Shown: positions 1 to 8,784, counted from the first letter of the stretch. The stretch: 64,000 bases of DNA from Parabacteroides acidifaciens (GCF_003363715.1 NZ_QREV01000004.1:111306-175305), one strand, 5' to 3'. Notes: generated from the sequence alone by a model not told the origin. Translations and numbers: made by a program.

Positions 1-385
1 TCTGATTTACCACAGTGGCGGCTCCGATATTGGCCCCTTTCCGCATGTATATTTTTTTACAGGCAATGGAGATCAGCGCTCCGGCAGAGGCTGCATTGTT
101 GTCGATAAAGACGTAAACGGGAATCGGGCTGTATAAGATTGCCGTACGCATGGAGTCGGCAGCATCCACTTGCCCTCCGTAGGTGTTCATATGGATCAGG
201 ACGGCATCCGCCCCCAATGCGTTGGCTTCAGCCAAACCGTTGCTAAGATACAGGCGGGTGGTATTGCTGATTTCCTTTTTTATATCGATTTTGTACACCA
301 ACGGATGCGAGACATCGTCAGCCGATATAAATTGTGCAATCATTGCAAAAACGAATCCACAAAAAAGTCCTAATTTTTTCTTCAT
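1..385 (-). CDS. NfeD/ClpP-class membrane serine protease, 3' part outside the window
   Basis: The first 128 residues of a protein that runs off the left edge are visible. The N terminus is a signal peptide (residues 1-22, ending FISA). A ClpP/crotonase-like fold follows, with GADAVLIHMNTYGG at about 58-71 and DNNAASAGALIS at 95-106; Ser100 in the ASAG motif is the expected nucleophile. In the NfeD family (SppA/ClpP-like half followed by membrane helices and an OB-fold domain) these proteins sit in the inner membrane and cleave membrane proteins, often next to a stomatin/slipin partner. The partner, if any, would lie outside the window. The start is the ATG at 385, preceded by an AT-rich divergent region shared with the sigma gene. 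Family is clear; substrate unknown. Confidence 0.85.
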   Translation of the reverse strand, partial: MKKKLGLFCGFVFAMIAQFISADDVSHPLVYKIDIKKEISNTTRLYLSNGLAEANALGADAVLIHMNTYGGQVDAADSMRTAILYSPIPVYVFIDNNAASAGALISIACKKIYMRKGANIGAATVVNQ

Positions 386-552
386 TTTATATTATTCTCC
401 ATCTCTTTTACATGTAGTTTGAAATTGTAACATACATGTTGTGAATTTTACATTTTAATCGTTAGAAAACTTGTAAATACTGCTCATATTCAAGGCCGTT
501 TGCTATAAATATATTAAGTTACGGTTTTTAATATTAATAATTCTCAAACCGC

Positions 553-582
553 ATTGTTTTTAAAATATTATTCATACATTTG
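553..582 (+). promoter_or_regulatory. Bacteroidetes-type promoter for the sigma factor gene
   Basis: A -7 box TACATTTG lies at 575-582. An upstream TTG (554-556) is separated from it by 18 nt, slightly shorter than the usual 19-21. The start codon of the sigma gene is 65 nt downstream. Pattern match only. Confidence 0.45.
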
Positions 583-646
583 TGATGTCCTTCAATGCTG
601 AAGGATAATACTAAACCGGTATTAAACCTTATAAAAAAGTAATAAT

Positions 647-1156
647 ATGAATGCGTTGCAATTTCAGAAAAAATTATTGAGCATGCAAGAAAACATGATG
701 AATTTTGCATTAATGCTCACTGCAAATAGGGATGACGCCCAAGATTTGATGCAAGACACAACGCTGAAGGTTTTAGACAATCAGGAAAAGTTTGTAGACA
801 ATATTAATTTCAAAGGATGGGTCTTGACCGTAATGCGTAATATCTTCATAAATAACTACCATAAAATCGTACGTACACAGACCGTTGTTGACCAGGGGGT
901 TGACTTGTATAATTTAGATGTAGTGAACGACTCGGGTTTTGATTCTCCTGATGGCGCTTATCAAATAAAAGAAATAACAAAAGCAATCAATGGCTTGAAT
1001 GACGAGCTGAAAGTTCCGTTCTCCATGTTTTTGAGTGGCTATAAATATAATGAGATCGCTGAAAAGCTTTGTGTTCCTCTGGGAACGGTTAAGAGCCGCA
1101 TTTTCTTTGCCCGCCAGGAATTACAGAAAATCCTGAAGGATTTCCATCAAAGTTGA
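647..1156 (+). CDS. ECF-type RNA polymerase sigma factor
   Basis: A 169-residue sigma-70 family protein of extracytoplasmic-function size. Region 2 spans about 10-80 (two helices, core-binding DAQDLMQDTTLKV, then FKGWVLTVMRNIFIN for -10 recognition). Region 4 spans about 113-162 with the HTH YNEIAEKLCVPLGTVKSRIFFARQEL. There is no extra domain and no TM. It stands alone: the flanking genes are a divergent protease and a threonine aldolase, so no anti-sigma gene is adjacent, unlike many Bacteroidetes ECF/FecR pairs. A strong terminator follows, making it monocistronic. Regulon cannot be read from the sequence. Confidence 0.9.
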   Translation: MNALQFQKKLLSMQENMMNFALMLTANRDDAQDLMQDTTLKVLDNQEKFVDNINFKGWVLTVMRNIFINNYHKIVRTQTVVDQGVDLYNLDVVNDSGFDSPDGAYQIKEITKAINGLNDELKVPFSMFLSGYKYNEIAEKLCVPLGTVKSRIFFARQELQKILKDFHQS

Positions 1157-1184
1157 GGTGAAGTTTAAAATAAATATGTGAAAA

Positions 1185-1225
1185 AATAAACGGGAGTATC
1201 CGATGGGTGCTCCCGTTTATTTTTA
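1185..1225 (+). terminator. Rho-independent terminator after the sigma gene
   Basis: A perfect 12 bp stem AATAAACGGGAG (1185-1196) pairs with 1210-1221 across a 13 nt loop, followed by a T-rich tract. The hairpin sits 29 nt after the sigma factor stop codon. Confidence 0.85.
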
Positions 1226-1226
1226 T

Positions 1227-1234
1227 TACTTTTG
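1227..1234 (+). promoter_or_regulatory. -7 box of threonine aldolase promoter
   Basis: TACTTTTG followed by GCGC matches TAnnTTTG and lies 19 nt before the ATG at 1253, giving a very short leader. No TTTG is seen at -33, where the terminator stem lies. Confidence 0.4.
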
Positions 1235-1252
1235 GCGCAAAATGTAAAAGAA

Positions 1253-2275
1253 ATGAGAAGTTTTGCAAGTGACAACAATTCGGGAGTGCATCCTTTGGTT
1301 ATGGATGCAATTATAAAAGCGAACGATAATCATGCGGTAGGATATGGCGACGATCCCTGGACGGCTGCGGCTACTGCTAAGATAAAGGAAGTGTTTGGTG
1401 AGGCTGCATCGCCTTTTTTTGTTTTTAACGGAACCGGTGCAAATTCGGTGGCTTTGCAAGCTGTCACTCGTCCGTTCAATAGTATTTTGTGTGCAGAGAC
1501 AGCCCATATCAATGTGGATGAATGTGGCGCTCCTGCCCGTATGACCGGTTGTGCAGTCGTTACGATTCCGACTCCGGACGGTAAACTTACACCGGAACTG
1601 ATCAAGCCCCGCTTGCATAATTTCGGCGTTTGCCATCATTCGCAGCCGAAAGCGGTTTATATTTCGCAAGTCTCCGAATTAGGTACGATCTATACGGTTG
1701 AAGAGGTGAAAGCGATTGCCGATTTGCTGCATTCTTATAATATGTATCTGCATATGGACGGGGCGCGTTTAGCAAATGCCTGTGCTTACCTGAACTGCTC
1801 GATGAAAGAGGTGACTGTCGATGCCGGAGTGGATATTCTGAGTTTCGGCGGGACTAAAAACGGTATGATGATGGGCGAGGCTGTTGTCTCTTTCCGTCCG
1901 GAAATAACTGAGAACTTGCAGTATTTCAGAAAACAGTCCGCCCAGTTGGCCTCTAAGTTGCGTTATCTTTCCTGCCAGTTTATCCCTTATCTGGAAAACA
2001 ACCTGTGGCTGGAAAATGCACGGAAAGCGAATAATAGCGCGTATCGTCTGGCGGAAGCCTTGAAAAAATACCCGCAGATCCGGTTTACCCAGAAGATAGA
2101 ATCCAACCAGCTTTTCTTTACGATTCCGGCGGAACCGCTGAAGAAGTTGCAAGAAAAATATTTCTTCTATATGTGGAATGAAGAAACGAATGAAGCCCGC
2201 CTGGTCACTTCCTGGGATACGACAGAGGCAGATATTGATGACATAATACAGACGTTGGATATTGTATTCGCATAA
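1253..2275 (+). CDS. Low-specificity L-threonine aldolase, PLP-dependent
   Basis: A 340-residue fold-type I PLP enzyme of the beta-eliminating lyase/GLY1 family, splitting L-threonine or allo-threonine into glycine and acetaldehyde in the cytosol. Visible motifs: N-terminal FASDNNSGVHP, YGDDPWT near 31, HMDGARLAN (Asp169, which contacts the PLP ring nitrogen in this family) and SFGGTKNG with the Schiff-base Lys202. A TTG codon 21 nt upstream extends the reading frame, but the ATG at 1253 is preferred because homologues start at this FASDNNSG segment and the promoter -7 box lies just upstream. Monocistronic between two terminators. Confidence 0.92.
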   Translation: MRSFASDNNSGVHPLVMDAIIKANDNHAVGYGDDPWTAAATAKIKEVFGEAASPFFVFNGTGANSVALQAVTRPFNSILCAETAHINVDECGAPARMTGCAVVTIPTPDGKLTPELIKPRLHNFGVCHHSQPKAVYISQVSELGTIYTVEEVKAIADLLHSYNMYLHMDGARLANACAYLNCSMKEVTVDAGVDILSFGGTKNGMMMGEAVVSFRPEITENLQYFRKQSAQLASKLRYLSCQFIPYLENNLWLENARKANNSAYRLAEALKKYPQIRFTQKIESNQLFFTIPAEPLKKLQEKYFFYMWNEETNEARLVTSWDTTEADIDDIIQTLDIVFA

Positions 2276-2289
2276 TCTGTCAGTCGCAG

Positions 2290-2355
2290 TTCCCTGCCCA
2301 TGAAATAGAAATTCCCTGCCCATGGAACGAAAATTTCATGGGCAGGGAATTTTTT
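2290..2355. repeat. Array A: three 22 bp units (two direct, one inverted), also serving as terminator
   Basis: TTCCCTGCCCATG begins at 2290 and again at 2312, exactly 22 bp apart, each followed by an A-rich 9 nt spacer with GAA. A third copy in inverse orientation fills the next unit (core 2333-2349). The first unit (2290-2306) pairs perfectly over 17 bp with 2333-2349. The second unit (2311-2323) pairs with 2338-2350 instead, so two exclusive hairpins are possible. The run of eight T after 2350 makes the proximal hairpin a good terminator for the threonine aldolase gene. Confidence 0.8.
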
Positions 2356-2402
2356 TTAGCCCGGAGCTGTTGGAAAGCTTGCCTGCTTTTTAGTAACTGC
2401 CA

Positions 2403-2432
2403 TTGTGAACCGACCGAAAGTTTGTACATTTG
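2403..2432 (+). promoter_or_regulatory. Promoter of the phosphoesterase / xanthine gene cluster
   Basis: TTG at 2403-2405, a 19 nt spacer, then TACATTTG at 2425-2432, matching the Bacteroidetes -33/-7 pattern. The start codon at 2462 is 30 nt downstream. Short gaps suggest transcription could continue to xpt. Confidence 0.6.
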
Positions 2433-2461
2433 TCCGCAACTAATCACAAAATGCAGATAAA

Positions 2462-4330
2462 ATGAGACAGGCCGTTTGGTTGGCAATGGCAATTATGTTG
2501 CTGTTGCCTGCGGGAAAAGTTTACTCGGGAAATAAAAGCGAGCGCGAGAACAATACCTTGCGCATCATGAGTTATAACATTCGTAATGGCCGGGGAATGG
2601 ATGATGCCGCCAATTTCCAGCGTACGGCGGATGCAATCAATAAGGCCTGTCCGGATCTGGTTGCCGTACAGGAAATCGATAGCGTGACAGGACGAAGCGG
2701 AGGAAAAGACGTCTTGCGCGAATTGGCCGGGCTGACGTTAATGCATTATGTCTATGCGCCGGCTATTGATTATGACGGCGGAAAATATGGCATCGGTATG
2801 TTGAGCAAAGAGAAACCGCTGGGTTACCGTTACCTGCCGCTTCCCGGAAGAGAGGAAGCCCGCGCACTGCTTGTCGTGGAATTTGAAAGATATATTTATT
2901 GCTGTACGCATTTGTCGCTGACGGAGGAAGACCGGATGCTTTCACTTCCGATTATAAAGCAGGTGGCCGCTTCCACAAACAAACCTTTCTTCATAGCCGG
3001 TGACATGAATGCACATCCCGATTCGGAATTTATCCGGCAACTGCAAAAGGATTTTGTGATCCTGACCGACCCGAAGAAGCTGACTTTCCCTGCTGATAAA
3101 CCGGATGAAACGCTTGATTATATCGCAACTTATGCAAAAGATACAACCGCTTTTACCCGTATTTCAACCCGCGTACTGGATGAACCGGCAGCCTCTGATC
3201 ATCGTCCTGTCGTAACCGATATCATTTTTGTGCAGCCCGCTGCCAAGATATTCCGTACGGAACCTTATTTGCAGAATCCGGTTGGAAACGGCATTACTGT
3301 GATGTGGCAAACAACCGTCCCGACTTATAGCTGGGTGGAATATGGAACAGACAAGGAACATTTGCAGAAGGCCCGTACTATTGTCGATGGACAGGCCATT
3401 TGTAATGACCTGCAAAACAAGATCCGGTTGGATAACCTCGAGCCGGGCAAGACCTATTATTACCGTATTTGCTCCCGGGAAATCATGGTGTATCAGGCTT
3501 ATAAAAAAGTATTCGGCGAGACGGCCGTATCCGATTTCTACAGCTTTACATTGCCTGCCTCCACCGATACTGATTTTACAGCTATTATCTTCAACGACCT
3601 GCATAAACATTCGGAAACTTTGCAGGCCCTTTATAAGCAGGTGAAAGGCTTGGACTACGATTTCGTTATTTTCAACGGCGACTGCATCGACGACCCTGCC
3701 GATCACGACGAAGCGACCCGTTTCCTGAGTGAATTGAACGAAACCGTCGGCGCCAGTAAAGTGCCTGTCTTCTATATCCGTGGAAACCATGAGATCAGAA
3801 ATGCCTATTCAATCGGATTGCGCAGCCTTTTCGATTATGTAGGCGATAAAACATACGGCGCGTTCAATTGGGGAGATACCCGTATCGTGATGCTGGACTG
3901 TGGCGAAGATAAGCCGGATACGCATTGGGTTTATTACGGTTTGAACGATTTCTCGGAGCTGCGCAAAGCACAGGCCGGGTTCTTGAAGGAAGAACTGGCT
4001 TCCGGCGCATTTAAGAAAGCGTCCAAACGTGTATTGATCCATCATATTCCTGTTTATGGGAAGGGAGAAGCGTATGACAGTTATAATCCTTGCCGGGACG
4101 AATGGGGAGCTATTTTGGAAAAGGCTCCGTTTGCTGTGAGCATCAATGCGCATACACACCGTTTTGCCTATCATCCCAAGGGAACTGTCGGCAATAATTA
4201 TCCGGTTGTAGTCGGTGGCGGCTACCGAATGGACGGGGCGACGGTTATGGTTTTACAGAAAAAAGGGAAAGAGATGACGCTCAGTGTGCTGAATGCGAAA
4301 GGTGAAACACTCCAGAAACTGAATTTATAA
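2462..4330 (+). CDS. Secreted two-domain phosphoesterase: endonuclease/exonuclease/phosphatase plus calcineurin-like
   Basis: A 622-residue exported protein with a signal peptide at 1-22. Residues 33-256 form an EEP (DNase I-like) domain: LRIMSYNIRNG, VAVQEID (Glu71), GDMNAHPDS at 180-188 and SDHRPV at 245-250. Residues about 265-365 form a fibronectin-like purple-acid-phosphatase N domain (VMWQTTVPTYSWVEYG). Residues about 378-600 form a metallophosphoesterase with FNDLHKH, FNGDCID, RGNHE, LIHHIPVYG and NAHTHRF. Both catalytic modules keep their metal ligands, so both are probably active in the periplasm or at the surface, likely on nucleotides, sugar phosphates or phospholipids (inference). 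The purine permease and xpt follow within 20 nt, consistent with scavenging of extracellular nucleotides. Confidence 0.85.
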   Translation: MRQAVWLAMAIMLLLPAGKVYSGNKSERENNTLRIMSYNIRNGRGMDDAANFQRTADAINKACPDLVAVQEIDSVTGRSGGKDVLRELAGLTLMHYVYAPAIDYDGGKYGIGMLSKEKPLGYRYLPLPGREEARALLVVEFERYIYCCTHLSLTEEDRMLSLPIIKQVAASTNKPFFIAGDMNAHPDSEFIRQLQKDFVILTDPKKLTFPADKPDETLDYIATYAKDTTAFTRISTRVLDEPAASDHRPVVTDIIFVQPAAKIFRTEPYLQNPVGNGITVMWQTTVPTYSWVEYGTDKEHLQKARTIVDGQAICNDLQNKIRLDNLEPGKTYYYRICSREIMVYQAYKKVFGETAVSDFYSFTLPASTDTDFTAIIFNDLHKHSETLQALYKQVKGLDYDFVIFNGDCIDDPADHDEATRFLSELNETVGASKVPVFYIRGNHEIRNAYSIGLRSLFDYVGDKTYGAFNWGDTRIVMLDCGEDKPDTHWVYYGLNDFSELRKAQAGFLKEELASGAFKKASKRVLIHHIPVYGKGEAYDSYNPCRDEWGAILEKAPFAVSINAHTHRFAYHPKGTVGNNYPVVVGGGYRMDGATVMVLQKKGKEMTLSVLNAKGETLQKLNL

Positions 4331-4349
4331 AAGACAAACAAATACAAGT

Positions 4350-5681
4350 ATGAATCTTAACTCCGATCTTATCTACGGCATAGACGACCGTCCCCCTTTT
4401 AAAGAAGCTCTGTTTGCGGCGTTGCAGCATCTGCTGGCTATTTTTGTGGCGATTATCACTCCGCCGCTTATTATTGCCGGAGCTTTAAAGTTAGATTTGG
4501 AAACGACCGGTTTCCTGGTCTCGATGGCCCTGTTTGCTTCCGGAATTTCCACCTTTGTCCAATGCCGCCGGATCGGACCGGTCGGAGCGAAGTTGCTTTG
4601 TATCCAGGGGACGAGTTTTTCTTTTATCGGACCGATTATCTCTGCCGGATTAGCAGGCGGGTTGCCTCTTATATTCGGCGCTTGCATTGCTGCCGCTCCG
4701 ATCGAGATGGTGATCAGCCGTACATTTAAGTATATGCGTTCTATTATTACGCCGCTGGTGTCCGGCATTGTGGTATTGTTGATCGGTCTGAGTCTGATTA
4801 AGGTCGGTGTCGTTTCGTGCGGCGGCGGATATAGTGCGATGGATGACGGCACGTTCGGTAGTTTCCGGAATATAGGAGTGGCGGCGACTGTCCTGTTGAG
4901 CGTACTGTTCTTTAACCGTTGCAAGAACAAATATCTCCGGATGAGTTCTATCGTGCTTGGATTATGTATCGGGTATGCGTTAGCTTATTTCCTGGGTATG
5001 GTCGACATGGCGGCGGCTTCTTCGCAAAGCCTGATGGGATTCAATATCCCGATGCCGTTCAAGTATGGGCTGGACCTGAATATCTCGGCTTTCGTGGCAA
5101 TCGGCCTGGTCTATCTGATTACAGCGATTGAGGCTACGGGTGATGTTACGGCAAACTCTATGATTTCGGGGAAATCGATAGAAGGAGACAGCTATTTGAA
5201 AAGAGTGTCGGGCGGCGTATTGGCAGATGGGGTGAATTCCTTTATCGCCGGTATCTTTAATTCCTTCCCGAATTCGATATTTGCACAAAATAACGGCATT
5301 ATCCAGTTGACGGGTGTTGCCAGCCGGTATGTCGGATATTATATTGCCGGTATGTTGGTGTTACTGGGGCTGTTCCCGATCGTAGGCGTTGTCTTTTCGC
5401 TGATGCCCGATCCTGTGTTGGGCGGGGCTACCTTGTTGATGTTCGGTACGGTTGCGGCTGCCGGTATCCGCATTATCGCTTCCCAGGAGATCAACCGGAA
5501 AGCGACTTTGGTATTGGCTGTCAGCCTTTCCCTGGGGTTAGGCGTGGAGATGATGCCGGATATCCTGAATACGGCGCCTCAAGCCATTAAGGGCATTTTC
5601 TCTTCCGGCATTACGACCGGAGGACTTGCAGCTATTGTTGCAAATGTATTGATACGAGTAAAAGAAGATAAAACAGAATAA
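4350..5681 (+). CDS. NCS2-family xanthine/uracil permease
   Basis: A 443-residue polytopic membrane protein with the 12-14 helix pattern of the nucleobase:cation symporter-2 (UraA/XanQ/PbuX) family. Signature segments: [12 protein letters not shown] at about 90, and [12 protein letters not shown] near 260-271 carrying the acidic residue that contacts the base in this family. Only one base separates its stop from xpt, so the pair imports a purine base and traps it as a nucleotide; xanthine is the most likely substrate by this pairing. It lies 19 nt behind the phosphoesterase gene. Confidence 0.88.
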   Translation: MNLNSDLIYGIDDRPPFKEALFAALQHLLAIFVAIITPPLIIAGALKLDLETTGFLVSMALFASGISTFVQCRRIGPVGAKLLCIQGTSFSFIGPIISAGLAGGLPLIFGACIAAAPIEMVISRTFKYMRSIITPLVSGIVVLLIGLSLIKVGVVSCGGGYSAMDDGTFGSFRNIGVAATVLLSVLFFNRCKNKYLRMSSIVLGLCIGYALAYFLGMVDMAAASSQSLMGFNIPMPFKYGLDLNISAFVAIGLVYLITAIEATGDVTANSMISGKSIEGDSYLKRVSGGVLADGVNSFIAGIFNSFPNSIFAQNNGIIQLTGVASRYVGYYIAGMLVLLGLFPIVGVVFSLMPDPVLGGATLLMFGTVAAAGIRIIASQEINRKATLVLAVSLSLGLGVEMMPDILNTAPQAIKGIFSSGITTGGLAAIVANVLIRVKEDKTE

Positions 5682-5682
5682 A

Positions 5683-6249
5683 ATGGAATTACTTAAACAA
5701 CGTATTTTGCAGGACGGCAGATGCTATCCGGGAGGCATCCTGAAGGTTGACAGTTTTATTAACCACCAGATGGACCCTATGCTGCTTTATAAGGTGGCTG
5801 AAGAATTTATTTATCGTTTCCGGGATGCTGATATCAATAAGATCGTAACAATAGAAGCAAGCGGTATTGCCCCGGCTATCATGGTCGGATACATCATGCA
5901 TCTGCCTGTTGTCTTCATCAAGAAAAAGAAGCCGAAGACAATGGAAAATATGTTATCTACCGTTGTTCACTCGTTTACGAAGGACCGTGATTATACAGTC
6001 TGTATCAGTAATAACTTCCTGACTCCCGACGACCGTATCCTCTTTATCGACGACTTCCTGGCGTATGGTAACGCTGCAATGGGAGTGCTCGACCTGGTGA
6101 AACAGTCCGGCGCCAAGTTGGAAGGAATGGGCTTTATTATAGAAAAGGCGTTTCAGCATGGACGCGATGTGCTGAACGAGGCGCAAGCGCGTGTCGAAAG
6201 CCTTGCTATCATCGACAGCCTGGAAGATTGTACGATTACGATCCGTTAA
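5683..6249 (+). CDS. xpt: Xanthine phosphoribosyltransferase
   Basis: A 188-residue type I phosphoribosyltransferase that converts xanthine plus PRPP into XMP. The PRPP loop [14 protein letters not shown] is at about 128-141. The N terminus [30 protein letters not shown] is the Xpt-type hood, and KKKKPKTM and the C-terminal ESLAIIDSL are typical. Length matches Bacillus Xpt (about 194). It is cotranscribed with the permease. No purine riboswitch was recognised upstream. The next gene is convergent 20 nt away with no clear terminator. Confidence 0.93.
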   Translation: MELLKQRILQDGRCYPGGILKVDSFINHQMDPMLLYKVAEEFIYRFRDADINKIVTIEASGIAPAIMVGYIMHLPVVFIKKKKPKTMENMLSTVVHSFTKDRDYTVCISNNFLTPDDRILFIDDFLAYGNAAMGVLDLVKQSGAKLEGMGFIIEKAFQHGRDVLNEAQARVESLAIIDSLEDCTITIR

Positions 6250-6268
6250 TAAAATATCCGTCGGAAGA

Positions 6269-6793
6269 TTACGGCAGTGTGAAACGCATACATGCCGTAT
6301 TCTTCATGATCGGCAATTCAAGCATCTGTTCGGGGGCGCATTTTTCCAGTCGTACTACGATGGCACGGTTGAAGCCGCCGTGCCCGATTGCCAGAACCCG
6401 TTTTCCCGGGAACTCTTTTTTCAGGAAATCGATAAACTCTCCGGCCCTCTTATACATCGCTTCGATTGTCTCCACACTTTCAGGCAGCGTGGTGAAATCC
6501 ATTTCGTCCGCCACTTTTCCGGTATAGACGCCCCAGTCCATTTCCCGGAGCAGGGGAGTGGCTACCGGTTGTAATCCTTTCTTGCGCGCGACAGCCATCG
6601 CCGTGTCGTAGCTGCGTGCCAGATCGCTGCATACGATCACATCTAACTTTTCTTTATCCAGCTTTTCGGCCAATGCCTCGGCTTGCTGTTTGCCCAGTTC
6701 CGACAGGTGGCCGGGTAGCTGGCCCTGCATGATGTGCTGTTTGTTTTCTTCCGTTTCGCCGTGACGGCTCAGGATTAATTCTATCTGTTTCAT
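6269..6793 (-). CDS. Histidine phosphatase (phosphoglycerate mutase-like)
   Basis: A 174-residue single-domain member of the branch-1 histidine phosphatase superfamily. The phospho-His motif LSRHGETEEN is at 8-17 and the second catalytic His is in IGHGGFNRAIV near 137. It is shorter than glycolytic PGM (about 230-250), so a broad small-molecule phosphatase such as a CobC-type alpha-ribazole phosphatase is more likely than glycolytic mutase. No cobalamin genes are nearby, so the substrate stays open. Soluble, no signal peptide. Confidence 0.85.
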   Translation of the reverse strand: MKQIELILSRHGETEENKQHIMQGQLPGHLSELGKQQAEALAEKLDKEKLDVIVCSDLARSYDTAMAVARKKGLQPVATPLLREMDWGVYTGKVADEMDFTTLPESVETIEAMYKRAGEFIDFLKKEFPGKRVLAIGHGGFNRAIVVRLEKCAPEQMLELPIMKNTACMRFTLP

Positions 6794-6823
6794 GATTGTT
6801 CCTTATTTGGCGGCAAAGGTAAA

Positions 6824-6857
6824 TAAAAAAAGAGAACCAATTGCTTGATTCTCTTTT
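6824..6857 (-). terminator. Terminator of the first initiator tRNA gene
   Basis: AAAAGAGAA (6828-6836) pairs with TTCTCTTTT (6849-6857). Read on the minus strand the hairpin is followed by a T7 run, immediately after the tRNA 3' end. Confidence 0.75.
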
Positions 6858-6859
6858 AC

Positions 6860-6934
<75 letters not shown>

Positions 6935-6965
6935 ATATAGTTGCGATCATCCCTGATTGCGAGTG

Positions 6966-6996
6966 CAAAGGTACAAAAATATTCTTACAAACCAAA
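6966..6996 (-). promoter_or_regulatory. Promoter of initiator tRNA copy 1
   Basis: On the minus strand TTTG (6993-6996), a 19 nt spacer and TACCTTTG (6966-6973) form a full Bacteroidetes promoter. It is repeated in front of the second tRNA copy. Confidence 0.65.
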
Positions 6997-7069
6997 TTTA
7001 TTTACAAATAGTTTGTAATATATTCTTGTACCCAGTCTACTGGAGCCTATGAAACAGCAATTTGACAGT

Positions 7070-7387
7070 TTATAAATCTGCTATCGATTCATGATTACCC
7101 GTTTCGTATAACCTCAGTTTGCTCTTCAGATGATTAATTTCCTGCTGCATGGACTTGATCCGGTCCAACAGATGATGGATGGCGTCTATTCCTTCCACAT
7201 TGATGGACAGGTCGTAGTACATACGGGTGTATCGTTCAACGTCGTACAGTTGGGATGCAGGCAGGTAGCTTTCTCCTTCTACGGTGTCAATCTCTATCAG
7301 TCCGCCCTTTTCCAGCATGTAAAGGAATGACGGTTCGATATGGCATATCTGGCAGTATTCACTGACTATGATTAAATCTGTTTGCAT
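7070..7387 (-). CDS. cbpM: CbpM-type chaperone modulator, MerR-like
   Basis: A 105-residue protein with an N-terminal MerR-like winged helix (SEYCQICHIEPSFLYMLEKGGLI at about 8-31) and a C-terminal coiled coil (about 65-95, LLDRIKSMQQEINHLKSKLRLYE). It follows the DnaJ-like gene after 15 nt in the same direction. In E. coli the equivalent CbpM binds the J domain of CbpA and blocks its co-chaperone and DNA-binding activity; the same order here supports that role. Confidence 0.82.
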   Translation of the reverse strand: MQTDLIIVSEYCQICHIEPSFLYMLEKGGLIEIDTVEGESYLPASQLYDVERYTRMYYDLSINVEGIDAIHHLLDRIKSMQQEINHLKSKLRLYETGNHESIADL

Positions 7388-7402
7388 AACAATCTTGTTT
7401 TT

Positions 7403-8314
7403 TTAATTAAGACTCTGTATCTCGCGGAATAGCTCTTTCTGCTTGTCCGTCAGGTTGGTCGGGATCTCGATAGAGTAGGTGACTATCAGGTCGCCAAATT
7501 TTCCGTCCTCTTTGTAAACAGGGAATCCTTTTCCTTTCAACCGCACCTTGCTGTTGTTTTGGGTTCCCGGGTTTACTTTGAGTTTTACTTTTCCGTCCAT
7601 TGTCTCTACGATCTGTTCCCCGCCGAGGATCGCCGTGTAGAGGTTTAACGGAGCGGTGATGTAAAGGTCGTCGCCCACCCGCTTGAACCGGCTGTCTTCG
7701 GGAATGTGGAACGTGATGTAGAGGTCGCCTGCCGGTCCGCCGTTCACGCCCGGACCGCCCTGGCCTTTCAGTTTGATGGTCTGTCCGTTTGTAATACCGG
7801 CCGGGATTGTGATACGCAGGTTCTTGCCGTTTACCGTAATAATCTGCTTGTGTGTCTTGGCTGCCTCTGTCAGGGAAACCTGCAATTCTGTCGTATAGTC
7901 CTGTCCGCGGAAGCCATGGCTGCCTCTGCTGCTGTAGCTGCTTCTGCCACCCATGCCTCCGAACATTTGCTCGAAGAAGTCGGAGAACTCGCTACCGTCG
8001 CCTGATGTGCTCCAGTAAGTGCCGCCGCCCTGTCCGTTCTGGCTCTGATATTGGCGGTATTGTTGTTGCTGGGCTTCAAACTCGTCGGCATGTTTCCAGT
8101 TCTCTCCGTACTGGTCGTATTTCTTACGTTTCTCCGGGTCGCTCAACACCTCGTTGGCTTCATTTATTTCCTGAAACTTGCGGTGTGCATCCGGATCATT
8201 CGGGTTCAGATCGGGATGGTATTTCCGCGCCAGCTTCTTGTATGCCTTTTTGACATCTTCCGGCGAAGCGCTCTTGTCCACTCCTAAAATCTTGTAATAA
8301 TCTATATAGGCCAT
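7403..8314 (-). CDS. cbpA: DnaJ-family co-chaperone, CbpA-like
   Basis: A 303-residue type II J protein. The J domain (residues 4-69) has the HPD motif in [16 protein letters not shown] Gly/Ser/Gln-rich linker (about 80-140, with [15 protein letters not shown]) and two C-terminal beta-sandwich substrate domains (about 142-300) follow. The Cys-rich zinc finger of DnaJ is absent, which separates CbpA from DnaJ. It stimulates DnaK ATPase and hands over unfolded proteins. The cbpM gene lies 15 nt downstream. Confidence 0.9.
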   Translation of the reverse strand: MAYIDYYKILGVDKSASPEDVKKAYKKLARKYHPDLNPNDPDAHRKFQEINEANEVLSDPEKRKKYDQYGENWKHADEFEAQQQQYRQYQSQNGQGGGTYWSTSGDGSEFSDFFEQMFGGMGGRSSYSSRGSHGFRGQDYTTELQVSLTEAAKTHKQIITVNGKNLRITIPAGITNGQTIKLKGQGGPGVNGGPAGDLYITFHIPEDSRFKRVGDDLYITAPLNLYTAILGGEQIVETMDGKVKLKVNPGTQNNSKVRLKGKGFPVYKEDGKFGDLIVTYSIEIPTNLTDKQKELFREIQSLN

Positions 8315-8500
8315 ATTTATATATGTTGTTAAGTCTGCTTTTTCTTTGTTTCAATACATATATAAAATAACAACAAACGTGCCAGAGAGTTCAAACCGGA
8401 CTTCATGTGTATGTTTGTGCCGTAGAGGAAGGAACAACCCGGCAGATAGAATGAATGATGCGGAATGTGTGGCCCCTCCATACCTGCCTGCTATTCATGT

Positions 8501-8590
8501 TACAGCTGTGAAACAAAAGAAATCCAGCTGTAACATAGAAGGAAGACAGTTGTGACATGGAAAGAATACAGTTGTGACATGCAATAGAGG
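8501..8590. repeat. Array B: four 22 bp tandem repeats
   Basis: CAGCTGT or CAGTTGT cores begin at 8503, 8525, 8547 and 8569, exactly 22 bp apart. Each unit is a 13 nt core (consensus CAGYTGTGACATG) plus a 9 nt A-rich spacer containing GAA. The first two cores hold the palindrome CAGCTG. The array occupies most of the otherwise empty 335 bp between cbpA and the second initiator tRNA, some 190-275 bp upstream of cbpA. Confidence 0.85.
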
Positions 8591-8612
8591 AGCATAGTTA
8601 GGTGGTAATAAG

Positions 8613-8644
8613 AAAGCCTCCGGTTCAAAAGAACCGAAGGCTTT
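8613..8644 (-). terminator. Terminator of the second initiator tRNA gene
   Basis: AAAGCCTCCGGTTC (8613-8626) pairs with 8631-8644 with one mismatch across an AAAA loop, 5 nt beyond the tRNA 3' end on the minus strand. The T tract is weak. Confidence 0.65.
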
Positions 8645-8649
8645 TATTG

Positions 8650-8721
<72 letters not shown>

Positions 8722-8753
8722 ATATAGTTGCGATCATTTCCTGATTGCGAGTG

Positions 8754-8784
8754 CAAAGGTACGGATTATTTTTAATAAAACAAA
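8754..8784 (-). promoter_or_regulatory. Promoter of initiator tRNA copy 2
   Basis: TTTG (8781-8784 on the minus strand), 19 nt, TACCTTTG (8754-8761). The stretch between promoter and tRNA is nearly identical to that of copy 1, so promoter and leader were duplicated with the gene. Confidence 0.65.

Noticed and set aside
170..422. Short plus-strand reading frames at the left edge
   Set aside because: They are antisense to the NfeD-like gene, whose signal peptide and ASAG motif are convincing on the minus strand.
5600..5700. Purine riboswitch controlling permease and xpt
   Set aside because: There is only one base between the two genes and 19 nt before the permease, leaving no room for an aptamer; the upstream leader of the phosphoesterase gene is about 30 nt.
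8501..8590. CRISPR array
   Set aside because: Units are 22 bp with similar spacers of only 9 nt, and no cas genes are present in the window.
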